A DNA stretch of 57,073 bases from Ruminococcus sp. (GCA_014799805.1 JAAVHJ010000034.1:1-57073), one strand, 5' to 3'; counted from the stretch's first letter, positions 6,144 to 14,741 are shown. Numbers and translations: made by a program. The notes: a model not told the origin generated them from the letters alone.

Positions 6144-7433
6144 TTACTCAGATAGAAAATACTGCTGTTCTTCAAATAAAGCCTTATCTTCTGCAACATC
6201 GTATAATGCAAGTTGTTTTTCAATATTTTGATAAAAATTTCTTCTGATTTCTTCTGGCAGATTTTCTTGAATAAATGCACTTGTTTTTGCAATTTCATAA
6301 GCTTTTCTAAGCGTTGCAGGCAATGCTGCAAATTGTTTTTCTTCTGCTGTAACAAGCATATTTTCTGATAATGTTAAATTTTTCTTCATGCCGTCAATCC
6401 CTGCAGATAATAATAATCTAAATGAAATATAGGGATTACAGCAACAATCCGCACTACGAATATCAATTTTTGCCAATCCGTCTGTGAATTTATGCACACG
6501 AATTAAGGGATTACGATTTTCAAAAGACCAATTAATATGATTAGGAGCACCTCTGTGTCTAAGTCTGGTATAAGAATTTACAATCGGATTCAAGAAAACA
6601 GTCATTTCTGGTGCATGTGCCAGAACACCTGCAATAAAACTTGCACCTTCTGGAGAAATCTGATTATTTTTTATTTCAAAAATATTTTTGCCGTTATATT
6701 TTAAGCTTATCACAATTGTTAAAGCACTTCCATAAGTGCCACTTAAAGGCTTAGGCATAAAAGACGCATACAAGCCATTCTGTGAAGCAATTGTTTTCAC
6801 GACATTTTTATAATGCACCATATTATCAGCGGCTGTCACAGGTTCACTGCATTTGAAATCAATTTCATTCTGTCCGTAGCCATATTTATGACAAGAACGC
6901 TGTGGATGCAAGCCCATTTCTTCAAGAGACAAACAAATTTCACGTCTGACATTTTCGCATTTATCTAACGGTGCAACATCAAGATAGCCTGCATGGTCAT
7001 GTGGGATTTTAGTTGGCTTGCCTAATTCATCACAGTCAAATAAATAAAATTCACTTCTTGTGCCAAATTCGCAGGAATAGCCTTTTGTATATAATTCTTG
7101 TATATAACTCTGTAGCGTATAACGTAATTCTCCTGCATAGGGCGAACCGTCTAAATTTTTAATATTACAGAAAAAACGCACAACACGCCCTGATTTTGGT
7201 CGCCAGGGCAACACAGACAAAGTAGAAATATCTGGTATTAATAATAAATCCTGATAACAATCAGAAAATCCTGCTGCATCTAGTAAAATGCCATGTGAAA
7301 AAGCTTTTGGCAATTCATCTGGCATGATAGCAATATTTTTTAAATTTCCCTGCATATCACAAAATGTCAAACGAATAAATTTGACGTCATTTTCTTTTAC
7401 AAAATTTAAAATTTCTTTCGGTGAAAAATTCAT
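6144..7433 (-). CDS. Glutamine synthetase homologue lacking key active-site residues (probable pseudoenzyme)
   Basis: 429 residues that align end to end with GSI-alpha enzymes such as B. subtilis GlnA (NDVKFIRLTFCDMQG, GQNEIDFK, FMPKPL, LNPIVNSYTRL and NPYISF are conserved). Many catalytic residues are changed by my reading: DGSS to DAAG at 52-55 with about 4 residues deleted after it; E-P-E to R-S-E at 126-128 (one metal Glu lost); the Glu of HEVA to Lys183; GSGMH to GSALT at 235-239 (metal His lost); GYEAP to HRGAP with Gly295 in place of the flap Glu; and metal Glu to Asp324. Glutamine synthesis is therefore unlikely and a sensing or scaffold role is inferred. GGAGG precedes the ATG. The gene is followed by the ANTAR regulator and Amt-P-II. 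A real GlnA should exist elsewhere in the genome. Confidence 0.9.
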   Translation of the reverse strand: MNFSPKEILNFVKENDVKFIRLTFCDMQGNLKNIAIMPDELPKAFSHGILLDAAGFSDCYQDLLLIPDISTLSVLPWRPKSGRVVRFFCNIKNLDGSPYAGELRYTLQSYIQELYTKGYSCEFGTRSEFYLFDCDELGKPTKIPHDHAGYLDVAPLDKCENVRREICLSLEEMGLHPQRSCHKYGYGQNEIDFKCSEPVTAADNMVHYKNVVKTIASQNGLYASFMPKPLSGTYGSALTIVISLKYNGKNIFEIKNNQISPEGASFIAGVLAHAPEMTVFLNPIVNSYTRLRHRGAPNHINWSFENRNPLIRVHKFTDGLAKIDIRSADCCCNPYISFRLLLSAGIDGMKKNLTLSENMLVTAEEKQFAALPATLRKAYEIAKTSAFIQENLPEEIRRNFYQNIEKQLALYDVAEDKALFEEQQYFLSE

Positions 7434-7471
7434 AATTAGCCCTCCGTACTTGATTTATTAATTTTTTTCTG

Positions 7472-7505
7472 AAAAATACGGCTCACAGACGGAATTGCGA
7501 GCCGT
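7472..7505 (-). terminator. Intrinsic terminator between flavin reductase and the glutamine synthetase homologue
   Basis: Minus-strand stem ACGGCTCGCA/TGTGAGCCGT (10 bp, one G-U), 8-nt loop, then ATTTTT. It begins about 15 bp after the flavin reductase stop and ends about 38 bp before the next ATG. No consensus promoter is visible in that remaining gap, so the downstream cluster may depend on readthrough. Confidence 0.88.
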
Positions 7506-7519
7506 TAGACTTTATTTTT

Positions 7520-8029
7520 TTAATCATGATTTTCATAAATAGCTAAAATTTTGCCAATATATAATTTATGCATTGCATCACTCGCATAAAATTTAGAAAA
7601 ATTTTCTTTTTCTATAAAATTTTCTGCTTGCATATCTTGTGCATATGTTTTCTGACAAACAAATACAATTTTGGCTTGTGAAAAACTGACACAGCCGTTT
7701 AATGCTACAGGCGTTAAGCCAGTTTCTTTAGCCTTGTCGCAATCTCTGCCAGAATGACTGCCACAGAATGCAAGTGCTTTGCGATATGCTTCTGAAAATA
7801 CACTGACTGTAAATAAATCATTTTTTTCTAAATAATCATATGTGTATCTGGAGCTTCTGACATAAGCCGTCAAAGAAGGTTGATTCCAGATAACACCCAT
7901 TGCTCCCCAAGAACAAGTCATAGTATTATAATTTTCTAAATTTCCAGAAGTCAACAAAAACCAATCTTTGCTAATCAAATCAAATGGATTACACTGCAAT
8001 TCAGAAATATTTTTTTGAATAAAAGCCAT
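7520..8029 (-). CDS. Flavin reductase family protein (FMN-binding split barrel)
   Basis: Likely NAD(P)H:flavin reductase or FMN-binding protein, 169 residues. The segment TMTCSWGAMGVIWNQPSLTAYVRSSRYTYDYLEK matches the FMN-phosphate contact region of the RutF/flavin-reductase family (about residues 38-70), and FTVSVFSEAYRKAL and FCGSHSGRD follow the family pattern. The first ATG at 8041 overlaps the Shine-Dalgarno AAAGGATG, so the second ATG at 8029 is chosen. It stands alone between two terminators, so no pathway can be read from its neighbours. The substrate is unknown. Confidence 0.8.
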   Translation of the reverse strand: MAFIQKNISELQCNPFDLISKDWFLLTSGNLENYNTMTCSWGAMGVIWNQPSLTAYVRSSRYTYDYLEKNDLFTVSVFSEAYRKALAFCGSHSGRDCDKAKETGLTPVALNGCVSFSQAKIVFVCQKTYAQDMQAENFIEKENFSKFYASDAMHKLYIGKILAIYENHD

Positions 8030-8079
8030 GAAAACTATCATCCTTTCTTAAAAGCCTAATTTATCATTATTCTATGCAG

Positions 8080-8109
8080 AAAACAGTGACAGAATACCTC
8101 TGCCACTGT
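8080..8109 (-). terminator. Intrinsic terminator after the efp-CD1247 unit
   Basis: Minus-strand stem ACAGTGGCAGA/TCTGTCACTGT (11 bp, one G-U), short loop, then TTTT. It lies 14 bp past the stop of the zinc-ribbon protein. The plus strand also has a T-run after the stem. Confidence 0.85.
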
Positions 8110-8122
8110 TTTTAGAAATACT

Positions 8123-8791
8123 TTATTCTTCATCAGCAGGAGCAAATTTTTCAATTTCTTCTGCATCAAAATCAAATTCTAACTCCTCACCGCAGTTTGG
8201 GCAGACTGTTTCGCCTTCTTCCAGCATACGTTCATCTAACAAAATATAATGCCCGCATGTTGGACAAACGGTTTCATATTCTTCTTCGCCGTCCATCAGA
8301 AAATTCTCTTCTGTTTCTGTATCATCAATCATATTATTACTATTATTTTCAACAGTTTCAATTGCTTGATTATTTTTTATATTTTCATCTTTTGTTACAG
8401 TAGCTTCCATTTTCTCAGTTTCTTCAACAGAATTTTCTTGTTCTTCTGTTGCATTTATTTGTTTTACTTCTTCTGATTCAGATTTAACTTCATCATCAGG
8501 AGAAACAGCTACATCTGGGGATTCTGCAATAAAATCTTCTGCCACTGTCAAACTGCCACAATTTTTACAGCTAAAATTATCATCTTCGAGCATTTCTTCC
8601 ACAAGCCCCAAATCTTGATCCAGAATATCGCATAATTCTTCTAATTCAGCGACACGGTTTTCAAGTTCTTCTGTATATTTCGCAGATTCTTCCAAAGCCT
8701 CACAAACAGCGTAAAAAATTTTACCTTCTCTTGATTCTGGATTTACATCAAGTCCAGCAAGCAGACCCTTTAAATAAGAAACTTTGTTCAT
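8123..8791 (-). CDS. CD1247-type N-terminal domain protein with zinc ribbons
   Basis: 222 residues, cytosolic and acidic. The N-terminus (MNKVSYLKGLLAGLDVNPESREGKI then a heptad-rich helix with ELENRVAELEELCDILDQDL) resembles the CD1247 N-terminal domain found in Clostridia; this match is from memory. A CKNC pair follows at about 75. A very acidic, Glu/Asn-rich linker (about 90-165) precedes a C-terminal CPTCG...CPNCG pair that probably forms one zinc ribbon. It lies 15 bp after efp with a good GGAGG, so it is co-transcribed with the translation factor. Function is unknown; a zinc-dependent protein- or RNA-binding role is only a guess. Confidence 0.75.
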   Translation of the reverse strand: MNKVSYLKGLLAGLDVNPESREGKIFYAVCEALEESAKYTEELENRVAELEELCDILDQDLGLVEEMLEDDNFSCKNCGSLTVAEDFIAESPDVAVSPDDEVKSESEEVKQINATEEQENSVEETEKMEATVTKDENIKNNQAIETVENNSNNMIDDTETEENFLMDGEEEYETVCPTCGHYILLDERMLEEGETVCPNCGEELEFDFDAEEIEKFAPADEE

Positions 8792-8806
8792 AGTAATTCC
8801 TCCGTG

Positions 8807-9370
8807 TTATTTATTCACACGTTCCATGTATTCACCAGTTCGTGTGTCAATACGAATGATTTCACCTTCATCAATAAACAATGGCACACGTACTTCTGCA
8901 CCTGTTTCCAAAGTAGCTGGCTTTGTTGCATTAGTAGCTGTGTCACCTTTAAAGCCAGGGTCAGTCTGTGTAACTTGCAATTCTACAAAATAAGGCGGTT
9001 CAACACCAAATACATTGCCTTTATAAGACAAAACTTTTACTTCCATGTTTTCTTTTACAAATGCAAAACTTGCACCAAGCTTTGCCTGTTCAACTGGCAA
9101 CTGTTCATAAGTTTCCATATCCATGAAATAATACAGACCAGAATCTTCATACAAATACTGCATGTCCTTACGTTCTACAAAAGCAGTCGGAAATTTTTCT
9201 GTTGGATTGAAAGAACGTTCTACGACAGAACCAGTGATAACATTCTTATATTTTGTTCTTACGAACGCTGCACCTTTACCAGGTTTTACATGCTGAAATT
9301 CCACAACCTGAACAACGTTGCCGTCAAGCTCAAACGTAACGCCGTTTCTGAAATCGCCTGCTGTAATCAT
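8807..9370 (-). CDS. efp: Elongation factor P
   Basis: Relieves ribosome stalling at polyproline stretches by binding beside the P-site. The 187-residue, three-domain protein has the usual start [17 protein letters not shown] and a C-terminal end with [14 protein letters not shown]. The tip loop of domain I is KPGKGAAF with Lys32 at the position modified in many bacteria. I see no epmA/epmB or ymfI-like modification gene nearby. GGAGG lies about 10 nt before the ATG, and a promoter stands 40-70 bp upstream. The gene pairs with the downstream zinc-ribbon gene. Confidence 0.97.
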   Translation of the reverse strand: MITAGDFRNGVTFELDGNVVQVVEFQHVKPGKGAAFVRTKYKNVITGSVVERSFNPTEKFPTAFVERKDMQYLYEDSGLYYFMDMETYEQLPVEQAKLGASFAFVKENMEVKVLSYKGNVFGVEPPYFVELQVTQTDPGFKGDTATNATKPATLETGAEVRVPLFIDEGEIIRIDTRTGEYMERVNK

Positions 9371-9409
9371 AATTAAAAAACCTCCATAAAATTAAACTAA
9401 TATATTTTT

Positions 9410-9438
9410 ATTTTACACCAAAAATTAAAATTTTGCAA
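9410..9438 (-). promoter_or_regulatory. Promoter of efp
   Basis: Minus-strand TTGCAA (9433-9438) and TAAAAT (9410-9415) with a 17-bp spacer, ahead of efp. It overlaps the terminator of the upstream peptidase operon, so the two functions share bases. Confidence 0.65.
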
Positions 9439-9452
9439 TAGTTATCGCAAAA
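9422..9452 (-). terminator. Intrinsic terminator after the M24 peptidase gene
   Basis: Minus-strand hairpin TTTTGCGAT/ATTGCAAAA (9 bp, one G-U pair, loop 4; 9431-9452), then TTTTAATTTTT. It starts 4 bp beyond the peptidase stop. The stem is AU-rich, so efficiency may be modest. Confidence 0.65.
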
Positions 9453-9455
9453 ATA

Positions 9456-10529
9456 TTACAAACAAATCAACGTATTTGTAATATTTGTCAAATTTTCACA
9501 GCCATTTTTAGTAATATGCACGAAATCTTCAATACGCACACCAAACTTTTCAGGCAAATAAATTCCAGGTTCGATAGTTACCACATTGCCGATTTCTAAA
9601 ATTTTATGATAACCAGGGCTTGCCAGGGGATATTCATGAATTTCCATGCCAACACCATGCCCGAGAGAATGCCCGAATTGTTTTTCATAGCCTGCTTGTG
9701 AAATCACATTCCTTGCAACAGCATCTAAATCTTTGCCAGAAATTCCTGCTTTTGCGGATTTTTTTGCCATATCCTGTGCATGGCGAACAATTTCATAGAT
9801 ATAGTTCATTTCTTCTGTTGGTTGTCCAACACAGACAGTTCTTGTCATGTCGCTATGATAACCATCTACAACAGCTCCAAAATCCATTAAAACAAAATCA
9901 TGTTTCTGAATTTTTCTGTCATCTGGTACACCATGTGGCATAGACGTATGCGAACCAGTCAACGCAATTGTTTCAAAAGACAAATCTTCTGCTCCATTTT
10001 CCCGCATATTAAAATCTAATGCAAGTGCAACTTCCCGTTCTGTCATGCCGACATGCAGATTTTCTAATAAATTATGAAAAGCATGTTCTGCAAGTGCCTG
10101 AGCAGATTTGATTTTCTGAATTTCTTCCTGTGATTTGACAGTTCTTAAATCATATAAACTCTGACTTAGTATATCACTTGTGATAAATTCAAAATCTTTT
10201 AAATTTTCTTGAAAATTTCTTAATCTTTGCAATGTCATATGTTTAGATTCTACAGCAATTGTTTTGACATGATGTTTTTGCAAAATGATTTTTAATTGTG
10301 CAAATAGATTTTGCTCTTGTTCTATTACTTCACAAGATTTCACAAGACTTCTTGCTTTTTCAATATATCTAAAATCAATTATCAAATATGCTTGCTCTGG
10401 AAAAACTAAAACAAATCCAGCAGAAGATTTCATACCAGTTAAATATCTTCTGTTAATAGCATCTGTAATCAAAGCACAGTCTGCTTTATTAGAAATCAAA
10501 TTTATTAATGTCTCAATTCTGGTTTTCAT
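9456..10529 (-). CDS. M24 family aminopeptidase (Xaa-Pro type)
   Basis: Cytosolic metallopeptidase predicted to remove N-terminal residues preceding proline, 357 residues. An N-terminal creatinase-like domain (about 1-125) precedes the pita-bread catalytic domain. Metal ligands are visible in order: Asp in DFGAVVDGYHSD (two Asp), His in GHSLGHGVGMEIHE, Glu in TIEPGIYLP, and Glu in GVRIEDFV. The start overlaps the aroQ stop by 4 bp (ATGA), so translation is coupled. Placement next to efp is frequent in Firmicutes. Whether its substrate is a dipeptide (PepQ-like) or longer peptide cannot be read from sequence. Confidence 0.92.
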   Translation of the reverse strand: MKTRIETLINLISNKADCALITDAINRRYLTGMKSSAGFVLVFPEQAYLIIDFRYIEKARSLVKSCEVIEQEQNLFAQLKIILQKHHVKTIAVESKHMTLQRLRNFQENLKDFEFITSDILSQSLYDLRTVKSQEEIQKIKSAQALAEHAFHNLLENLHVGMTEREVALALDFNMRENGAEDLSFETIALTGSHTSMPHGVPDDRKIQKHDFVLMDFGAVVDGYHSDMTRTVCVGQPTEEMNYIYEIVRHAQDMAKKSAKAGISGKDLDAVARNVISQAGYEKQFGHSLGHGVGMEIHEYPLASPGYHKILEIGNVVTIEPGIYLPEKFGVRIEDFVHITKNGCENLTNITNTLICL

Positions 10530-10963
10530 GCAGTCATCTCCGATAATGCTTTTACAGCCAAATCATAGCTTAATAATCCAAAACCTGAAATACTGCCTGC
10601 ACAAACAGGTGCAATGACAGAATTGGACCTGAATTTATCTCTTGCAAAAATATTACTAATATGCACTTCAATAACTGGAATTTTAATTGCTTTAATTGCA
10701 TCAGCAATTGCATAGCTATAATGCGTATAAGCCCCTGCATTAAGAACAACGCCTGCAAATTCTTTTCTTGCTTCATGCAATTGATCAATTAATGCTCCCT
10801 CATGATTTGACTGAAAAATTTCAGCTTCCAAGCCAAGGAATTCTGCATAATTTACTAAATGCTGATTTAATTTCTGAAAATCAGTATTTCCATAAATAGC
10901 AGGCTCACGCTCGCCTAATAAATTTAAATTAGGCCCATGCATAATTAAAATTTTCTTTGCCAA
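10526..10963 (-). CDS. aroQ: Type II 3-dehydroquinate dehydratase
   Basis: Converts 3-dehydroquinate to 3-dehydroshikimate in the shikimate pathway; forms a dodecamer in the cytosol. It has the family start ILIMHGPNLNLLGEREP, the catalytic lid Arg/Tyr region (GEREPAIYG), FFQSNHEG-like FQSNHEGALID, and NAGAYTHYSYAI. I chose the TTG at 10963 (giving MAKKILIMHGP) because GAGGTGA lies 5 nt before it. A GTG three codons earlier has no Shine-Dalgarno. Length is then 145, normal for the family. It is coupled to yqeG upstream and the peptidase downstream. Confidence 0.95.
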   Translation of the reverse strand: MAKKILIMHGPNLNLLGEREPAIYGNTDFQKLNQHLVNYAEFLGLEAEIFQSNHEGALIDQLHEARKEFAGVVLNAGAYTHYSYAIADAIKAIKIPVIEVHISNIFARDKFRSNSVIAPVCAGSISGFGLLSYDLAVKALSEMTA

Positions 10964-10968
10964 AATAT

Positions 10969-11460
10969 TCACCTCATAAAATCTTGTTCTTTCGGAAGAA
11001 ACGGTTTTTCCATGAAACGTTTAAATTTAAAAAAATTTGTTTTTTCAAGTTCCATCGGTTTTACATAAATGCTTTTGACATGAAACCAGTTTGCCCCTAA
11101 AATATCTGTGTAAATTTGGTCGCCTACAACGCAAAGTTTATTTTTCGGGAGTTGCATTTCCTGCATTGCCTGTAAAAAACCTTTGCACAAAGGCTTTTTG
11201 CTTTCACAGATACAAGAAATATTTAAAATTTCCGAAAATTTCTGCACTCTGGGGGCATGATTATTAGAAACAAGACGCATTTGAATCTTAGCAGATTTCA
11301 TATTTGCAATCCAGTCCAGAACACCGATTGCAGGTTTAGGATTATCATGCGTTGTCAATGTATTATCAATATCCAATAATAAACCTGTTACACCCAAATT
11401 TTCTAACATTTCGGGGGTAATATCACACACAGATTTTACTGCTATTGTTGCCCGAAACAA
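10969..11460 (-). CDS. yqeG: YqeG family HAD-IIIA phosphatase
   Basis: 163 residues of the YqeG/HAD subfamily IIIA. HAD motif I is LLLDIDNTLTTHD near residue 28, motif II lies in MRLVSNNH, and motif III is VGDQIYTDILGANW, so the nucleophile Asp and Mg-binding residues are present. Substrate is not known; plant and yeast relatives act on phosphatidylglycerophosphate. The start is TTG with GGAGGT 9 nt upstream. It overlaps aroQ and follows the rpsU terminator with no clear promoter of its own, so it may be expressed by readthrough. Confidence 0.9.
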   Translation of the reverse strand: MFRATIAVKSVCDITPEMLENLGVTGLLLDIDNTLTTHDNPKPAIGVLDWIANMKSAKIQMRLVSNNHAPRVQKFSEILNISCICESKKPLCKGFLQAMQEMQLPKNKLCVVGDQIYTDILGANWFHVKSIYVKPMELEKTNFFKFKRFMEKPFLPKEQDFMR

Positions 11461-11483
11461 AAAAATTTACCTCCATTCGTCCG

Positions 11484-11520
11484 AAAAAACAGAGGCATGC
11501 CAGCTATAGCACACCCCTGC
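11484..11520 (-). terminator. Intrinsic terminator after rpsU
   Basis: Minus-strand stem CAGGGGTGTG/CATGCCTCTG (10 bp with several G-U pairs), loop CTATAGCTGG, then TTTTTT. It lies about 20 bp beyond the rpsU stop and before yqeG. Confidence 0.85.
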
Positions 11521-11538
11521 ATTTCACCAGTCACGCTA

Positions 11539-11712
11539 TTAATACTTGCGTTTGCGGGCAGCCTCGGACTTTTTCTTACGTTTTACCGAAGGCTTTTCAT
11601 AATGCTCTCTCTTACGCACTTCAGCAATCACGCCGTCCTTGGCACAGTTTCTCTTGAAACGCTTCAAAGCAGCGTCCAGAGATTCGTTTTTGCCAACACG
11701 TACTTCTGCCAT
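11539..11712 (-). CDS. rpsU: 30S ribosomal protein S21
   Basis: A 57-residue, very basic protein of the small subunit. It begins [19 protein letters not shown] and ends with Lys/Arg-rich SEAARKRKY, the whole being typical of S21. The Shine-Dalgarno GGGAGGG lies 8 nt before the ATG. It is a short gene with its own ideal promoter about 140 bp upstream, a long structured leader and a terminator directly downstream, so it is transcribed mainly as a single-gene unit. GC content is higher than in neighbours, as expected for a highly expressed gene. Confidence 0.97.
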   Translation of the reverse strand: MAEVRVGKNESLDAALKRFKRNCAKDGVIAEVRKREHYEKPSVKRKKKSEAARKRKY

Positions 11713-11740
11713 TTAATTTCCCTCCCTTAACTTAGAGGTT

Positions 11741-11763
11741 CTACCTGATGCTAAACCAGATAG
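11741..11763 (-). promoter_or_regulatory. Hairpin in the rpsU leader
   Basis: Minus-strand CTATCTG/CAGGTAG (7 bp, one G-U) with a 9-nt loop, about 30 bp before the rpsU ATG in a roughly 130-nt leader. A competing pairing GGTT/AACC overlaps it. Possible autoregulatory site; no known S21 leader family was matched. Confidence 0.35.
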
Positions 11764-11850
11764 TATGATAAATGCCCTTTTATGGGAATTAGTCATCAAC
11801 CAAAATCACTCATAATATTTTTATTACTATTTAAAAAACAGCTTATTAAT

Positions 11851-11879
11851 ATTATAGCATGTCCAATAGAATTTGTCAA
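11851..11879 (-). promoter_or_regulatory. Sigma-A promoter of rpsU
   Basis: TTGACA (11874-11879) and TATAAT (11851-11856) on the minus strand, 17-bp spacer. Perfect consensus, as expected for a ribosomal protein gene. Confidence 0.93.
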
Positions 11880-11907
11880 TAGGATTTTTTAAAACGCACA
11901 AATTTTG

Positions 11908-14316
11908 TTATTTTACAACAAAATTAACAAGTTTATTTTGTACATAAATTTGCTTGATAATCGTTTTTCCAGCAACTGCTTCTGCAATTTTTGCATCAGC
12001 TAAAGCTTGTGCTAACACATCATCTTTTTCAGCATTGATAGAAATCATTAATTTTGTTCTAACTTTGCCATTAATTTGCACAACAATTTCAACAGTTTCA
12101 TCAATACATAAATTTTCATCATAACTAATCCAGCTTTGCTGATTTAAAACACCGCCAAAATCGCAGATTTCATAAAGTTCTTCTGTCATATGAGGTGCAA
12201 ACGGATTTAATAAAATCAGAAGTGTTTTATATTCTGCTTGATTAATACTTCCAGTTGCATAAATATCATTGACAAGAGCCATCATAGCCGCAATTGCAGT
12301 ATTAAATTTCAATGCTTCAATATCTTCAGTGACTTTTTTGATAGTTTTATGAAAATTAGAAACTAATTCTGGACGATAGTCATCACCAGCAATTAAAATA
12401 TCTTGCAAAGCCCAAACTCTGTCTAAAAATCTTTTACAGCCTTTAATACTTGATGGACTCCAAGGTGCAGTTTTTTCAAAATCGCCGATAAACATTTCAT
12501 ATAATCTTAGTGTATCTGCACCATATTGACGCACCACATCATCAGGATTAATCACATTGCCACGTGATTTAGACATTTTCTGACCGTCTTGCCCTAAAAT
12601 CATACCATGAGATGTACGTTTCATATAAGGTTCTTTACAAGGCACAGAACCAATATCATATAAAAATTTATTCCAGAATCTTGAATATAATAAATGCAAA
12701 GTAGTATGCTCCATACCGCCGTTATACCAATCAACAGGCATCCAATATTCTAATGCTTCTTTAGAAGCAAGTGCTGTAGTATTATGTGCATCACAATAAC
12801 GCAGGAAATACCATGAAGAACCTGCCCATTGTGGCATTGTATCTGTTTCACGTTTTGCAGGAGAACCACAGCAAGGACAAGTTGTATGAATAAAACTTTC
12901 CAGTGTTGACAAAGGCGATTCGCCGTTATCAGTAGGCATATAGCTTTCTACTTCTGGTAAACACAATGGCAGTTCTTCTTCTGGAATGGCAACCCAACCG
13001 CATTTTTCGCAATTAACAAGTGGAATCGGCTCACCCCAATATCTTTGGCGACTGAACACCCAGTCACGAAGTTTATAATTAATTTTTCTATGTCCTTTGC
13101 CAGTTTCTTCCAGCCAGTCCTTGATTTTAATTTTGGCATCTTCCACGCTTAAACCAGTTAAAAATCCTGAATTTACCATGACACCAGTTGCACAATCTGT
13201 AAATGCACATTCTTGAATATTACCACCTGCAACAACTTCAATCATATCAATATTAAATACTTTTGCAAATTCCCAGTCTCTGTCATCATGAGCAGGAACA
13301 GCCATAATAGCACCTGTGCCATAACTCATTAAAACATAATCAGAAATAAAAATCGGAATTTCATTGCCATTCACTGGATTAATCGCACGAACACCCTCTA
13401 ATTTGACACCTGTTTTGTCTTTATTCATTTCAGTTCTGTCAAAATCAGATTTTTTAGCAGCCAATTCTTGATAAGCTTTAATTTCATCTAAATTACTTAA
13501 TTTATCAGCCCATTTTTTCAGCATAGGGTGTTCAGGGGCGATTACCATATAAGTCGCACCAAACAACGTATCAGGTCTGGTTGTATAAACTGTTAAAATA
13601 TCTCCTGAAGTTGTTTCAAAATCTACTTCTGCACCCTCTGAACGACCAATCCAGTTAATTTGCGTTGTCTTGATTTTATCTAAATAATTTACTTCTGTTA
13701 AATCATCAATTAATTTCTGCGCATATTCTGTAATTTTCAGCATCCATTGACTTTTTACTTTGCGAATTACCTCACCGCCACAGCGTTCACAGCAACCGCC
13801 GACAACTTCTTCATTTGCCAAAACAACTTTACAAGAAGTACACCAGTTAACAGCCATTTCTTTTTTATAAGCAAGTCCATGTTTAAATAACTGAATAAAA
13901 ATCCATTGTGTCCATTTGAAATATTCTGGACTTGTTGTATTGACTTCTCTATCCCAATCAAAGCTTAAACCCAAAGATTTTAATTGTTCTTTGAAACGTT
14001 TGACATTATTTTCTGTTACAATTGCAGGGTGAATTTTATTTTTAATTGCAAAATTTTCCGTTGGCAAGCCAAATGCGTCCCAACCCATTGGGAATAATAC
14101 ATTGTAGCCTTCTAAACGGCGTTTTCTGGCAACAATATCCATAGCCGTATAAGGTCTTGGGTGACCAATATGCAAGCCTTGTCCTGACGGATAGGGAAAT
14201 TCTACCAAAGCATAAAATTTAGGCTTAGAATAATCTGTACCTGCTTTAAAACTTTCATGTTCGTCCCAATAATTCTGCCATTTTTTTTCAATACTTGTGT
14301 AATCATAATTTTTCAT
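11908..14316 (-). CDS. leuS: Leucyl-tRNA synthetase
   Basis: Class I synthetase that charges tRNA-Leu, 802 residues, normal for bacterial LeuRS. The HIGH motif is HIGH at 49-52 and the KMSKS loop at 580-584. Zinc-type Cys pairs (CTSC, CERCGG; CEKCG; CPCCG) lie in the catalytic and insert regions. The editing (CP1) domain with its [14 protein letters not shown] signature is complete, so misacylated tRNA can be hydrolysed. The anticodon-binding and C-terminal domains follow. The gene starts 33 bp after rsfS and is the last gene of the long leftward run. No T-box leader is seen in front of it. Confidence 0.97.
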   Translation of the reverse strand: MKNYDYTSIEKKWQNYWDEHESFKAGTDYSKPKFYALVEFPYPSGQGLHIGHPRPYTAMDIVARKRRLEGYNVLFPMGWDAFGLPTENFAIKNKIHPAIVTENNVKRFKEQLKSLGLSFDWDREVNTTSPEYFKWTQWIFIQLFKHGLAYKKEMAVNWCTSCKVVLANEEVVGGCCERCGGEVIRKVKSQWMLKITEYAQKLIDDLTEVNYLDKIKTTQINWIGRSEGAEVDFETTSGDILTVYTTRPDTLFGATYMVIAPEHPMLKKWADKLSNLDEIKAYQELAAKKSDFDRTEMNKDKTGVKLEGVRAINPVNGNEIPIFISDYVLMSYGTGAIMAVPAHDDRDWEFAKVFNIDMIEVVAGGNIQECAFTDCATGVMVNSGFLTGLSVEDAKIKIKDWLEETGKGHRKINYKLRDWVFSRQRYWGEPIPLVNCEKCGWVAIPEEELPLCLPEVESYMPTDNGESPLSTLESFIHTTCPCCGSPAKRETDTMPQWAGSSWYFLRYCDAHNTTALASKEALEYWMPVDWYNGGMEHTTLHLLYSRFWNKFLYDIGSVPCKEPYMKRTSHGMILGQDGQKMSKSRGNVINPDDVVRQYGADTLRLYEMFIGDFEKTAPWSPSSIKGCKRFLDRVWALQDILIAGDDYRPELVSNFHKTIKKVTEDIEALKFNTAIAAMMALVNDIYATGSINQAEYKTLLILLNPFAPHMTEELYEICDFGGVLNQQSWISYDENLCIDETVEIVVQINGKVRTKLMISINAEKDDVLAQALADAKIAEAVAGKTIIKQIYVQNKLVNFVVK

Positions 14317-14348
14317 GAAAAAAACCCTCTTTCAAAATAAAATAATAA

Positions 14349-14708
14349 TTATTCTCTTACAATCCAGTTAGAAATATCTACCTGCTCCGCATCAGCCCAA
14401 AGTTGTTCCAACCTGTAAAATTCTCTTGTTTCCTGATAAAATACATGAATAATAATATCTCTATAATCCAGAATATACCAGTTAGAACCATTCATACCCT
14501 CTCTATGATGTGGTTCAATGCCCTGTTGGGAGAGCTGAAATTCCACTTCTTCGGCAAGCGTTTTTGTATGCGTTGTGCTATTACCATTGGCAATAATAAA
14601 ATAATCGCCTAAAATTGTCAAATCTGTAACTTTTAATACCTGAATATCTTCTGCACGTTTAGAATCCAGTGCTTTTACAGCAATTTTAATTTTTTCTTCT
14701 GTTGTCAT
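14349..14708 (-). CDS. rsfS: Ribosomal silencing factor RsfS
   Basis: Binds ribosomal protein L14 and blocks subunit joining when nutrients are low. The 119-residue protein shows the family features: a short helical start, the central LTILGDYFIIANGNSTTHTKTLAEEV, and HHREGMNGSNWYILDYRDIIIHVF. The ATG at 14708 is chosen because GAGGTG lies 9 nt upstream; a GTG four codons earlier overlaps that signal. It follows the LCP gene and yqeK, the standard nadD-yqeK-LCP-rsfS order in Firmicutes, and precedes leuS. Confidence 0.95.
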   Translation of the reverse strand: MTTEEKIKIAVKALDSKRAEDIQVLKVTDLTILGDYFIIANGNSTTHTKTLAEEVEFQLSQQGIEPHHREGMNGSNWYILDYRDIIIHVFYQETREFYRLEQLWADAEQVDISNWIVRE

Positions 14709-14741
14709 AAAAAATATCACCTCATCATAAAATAAATTAAT

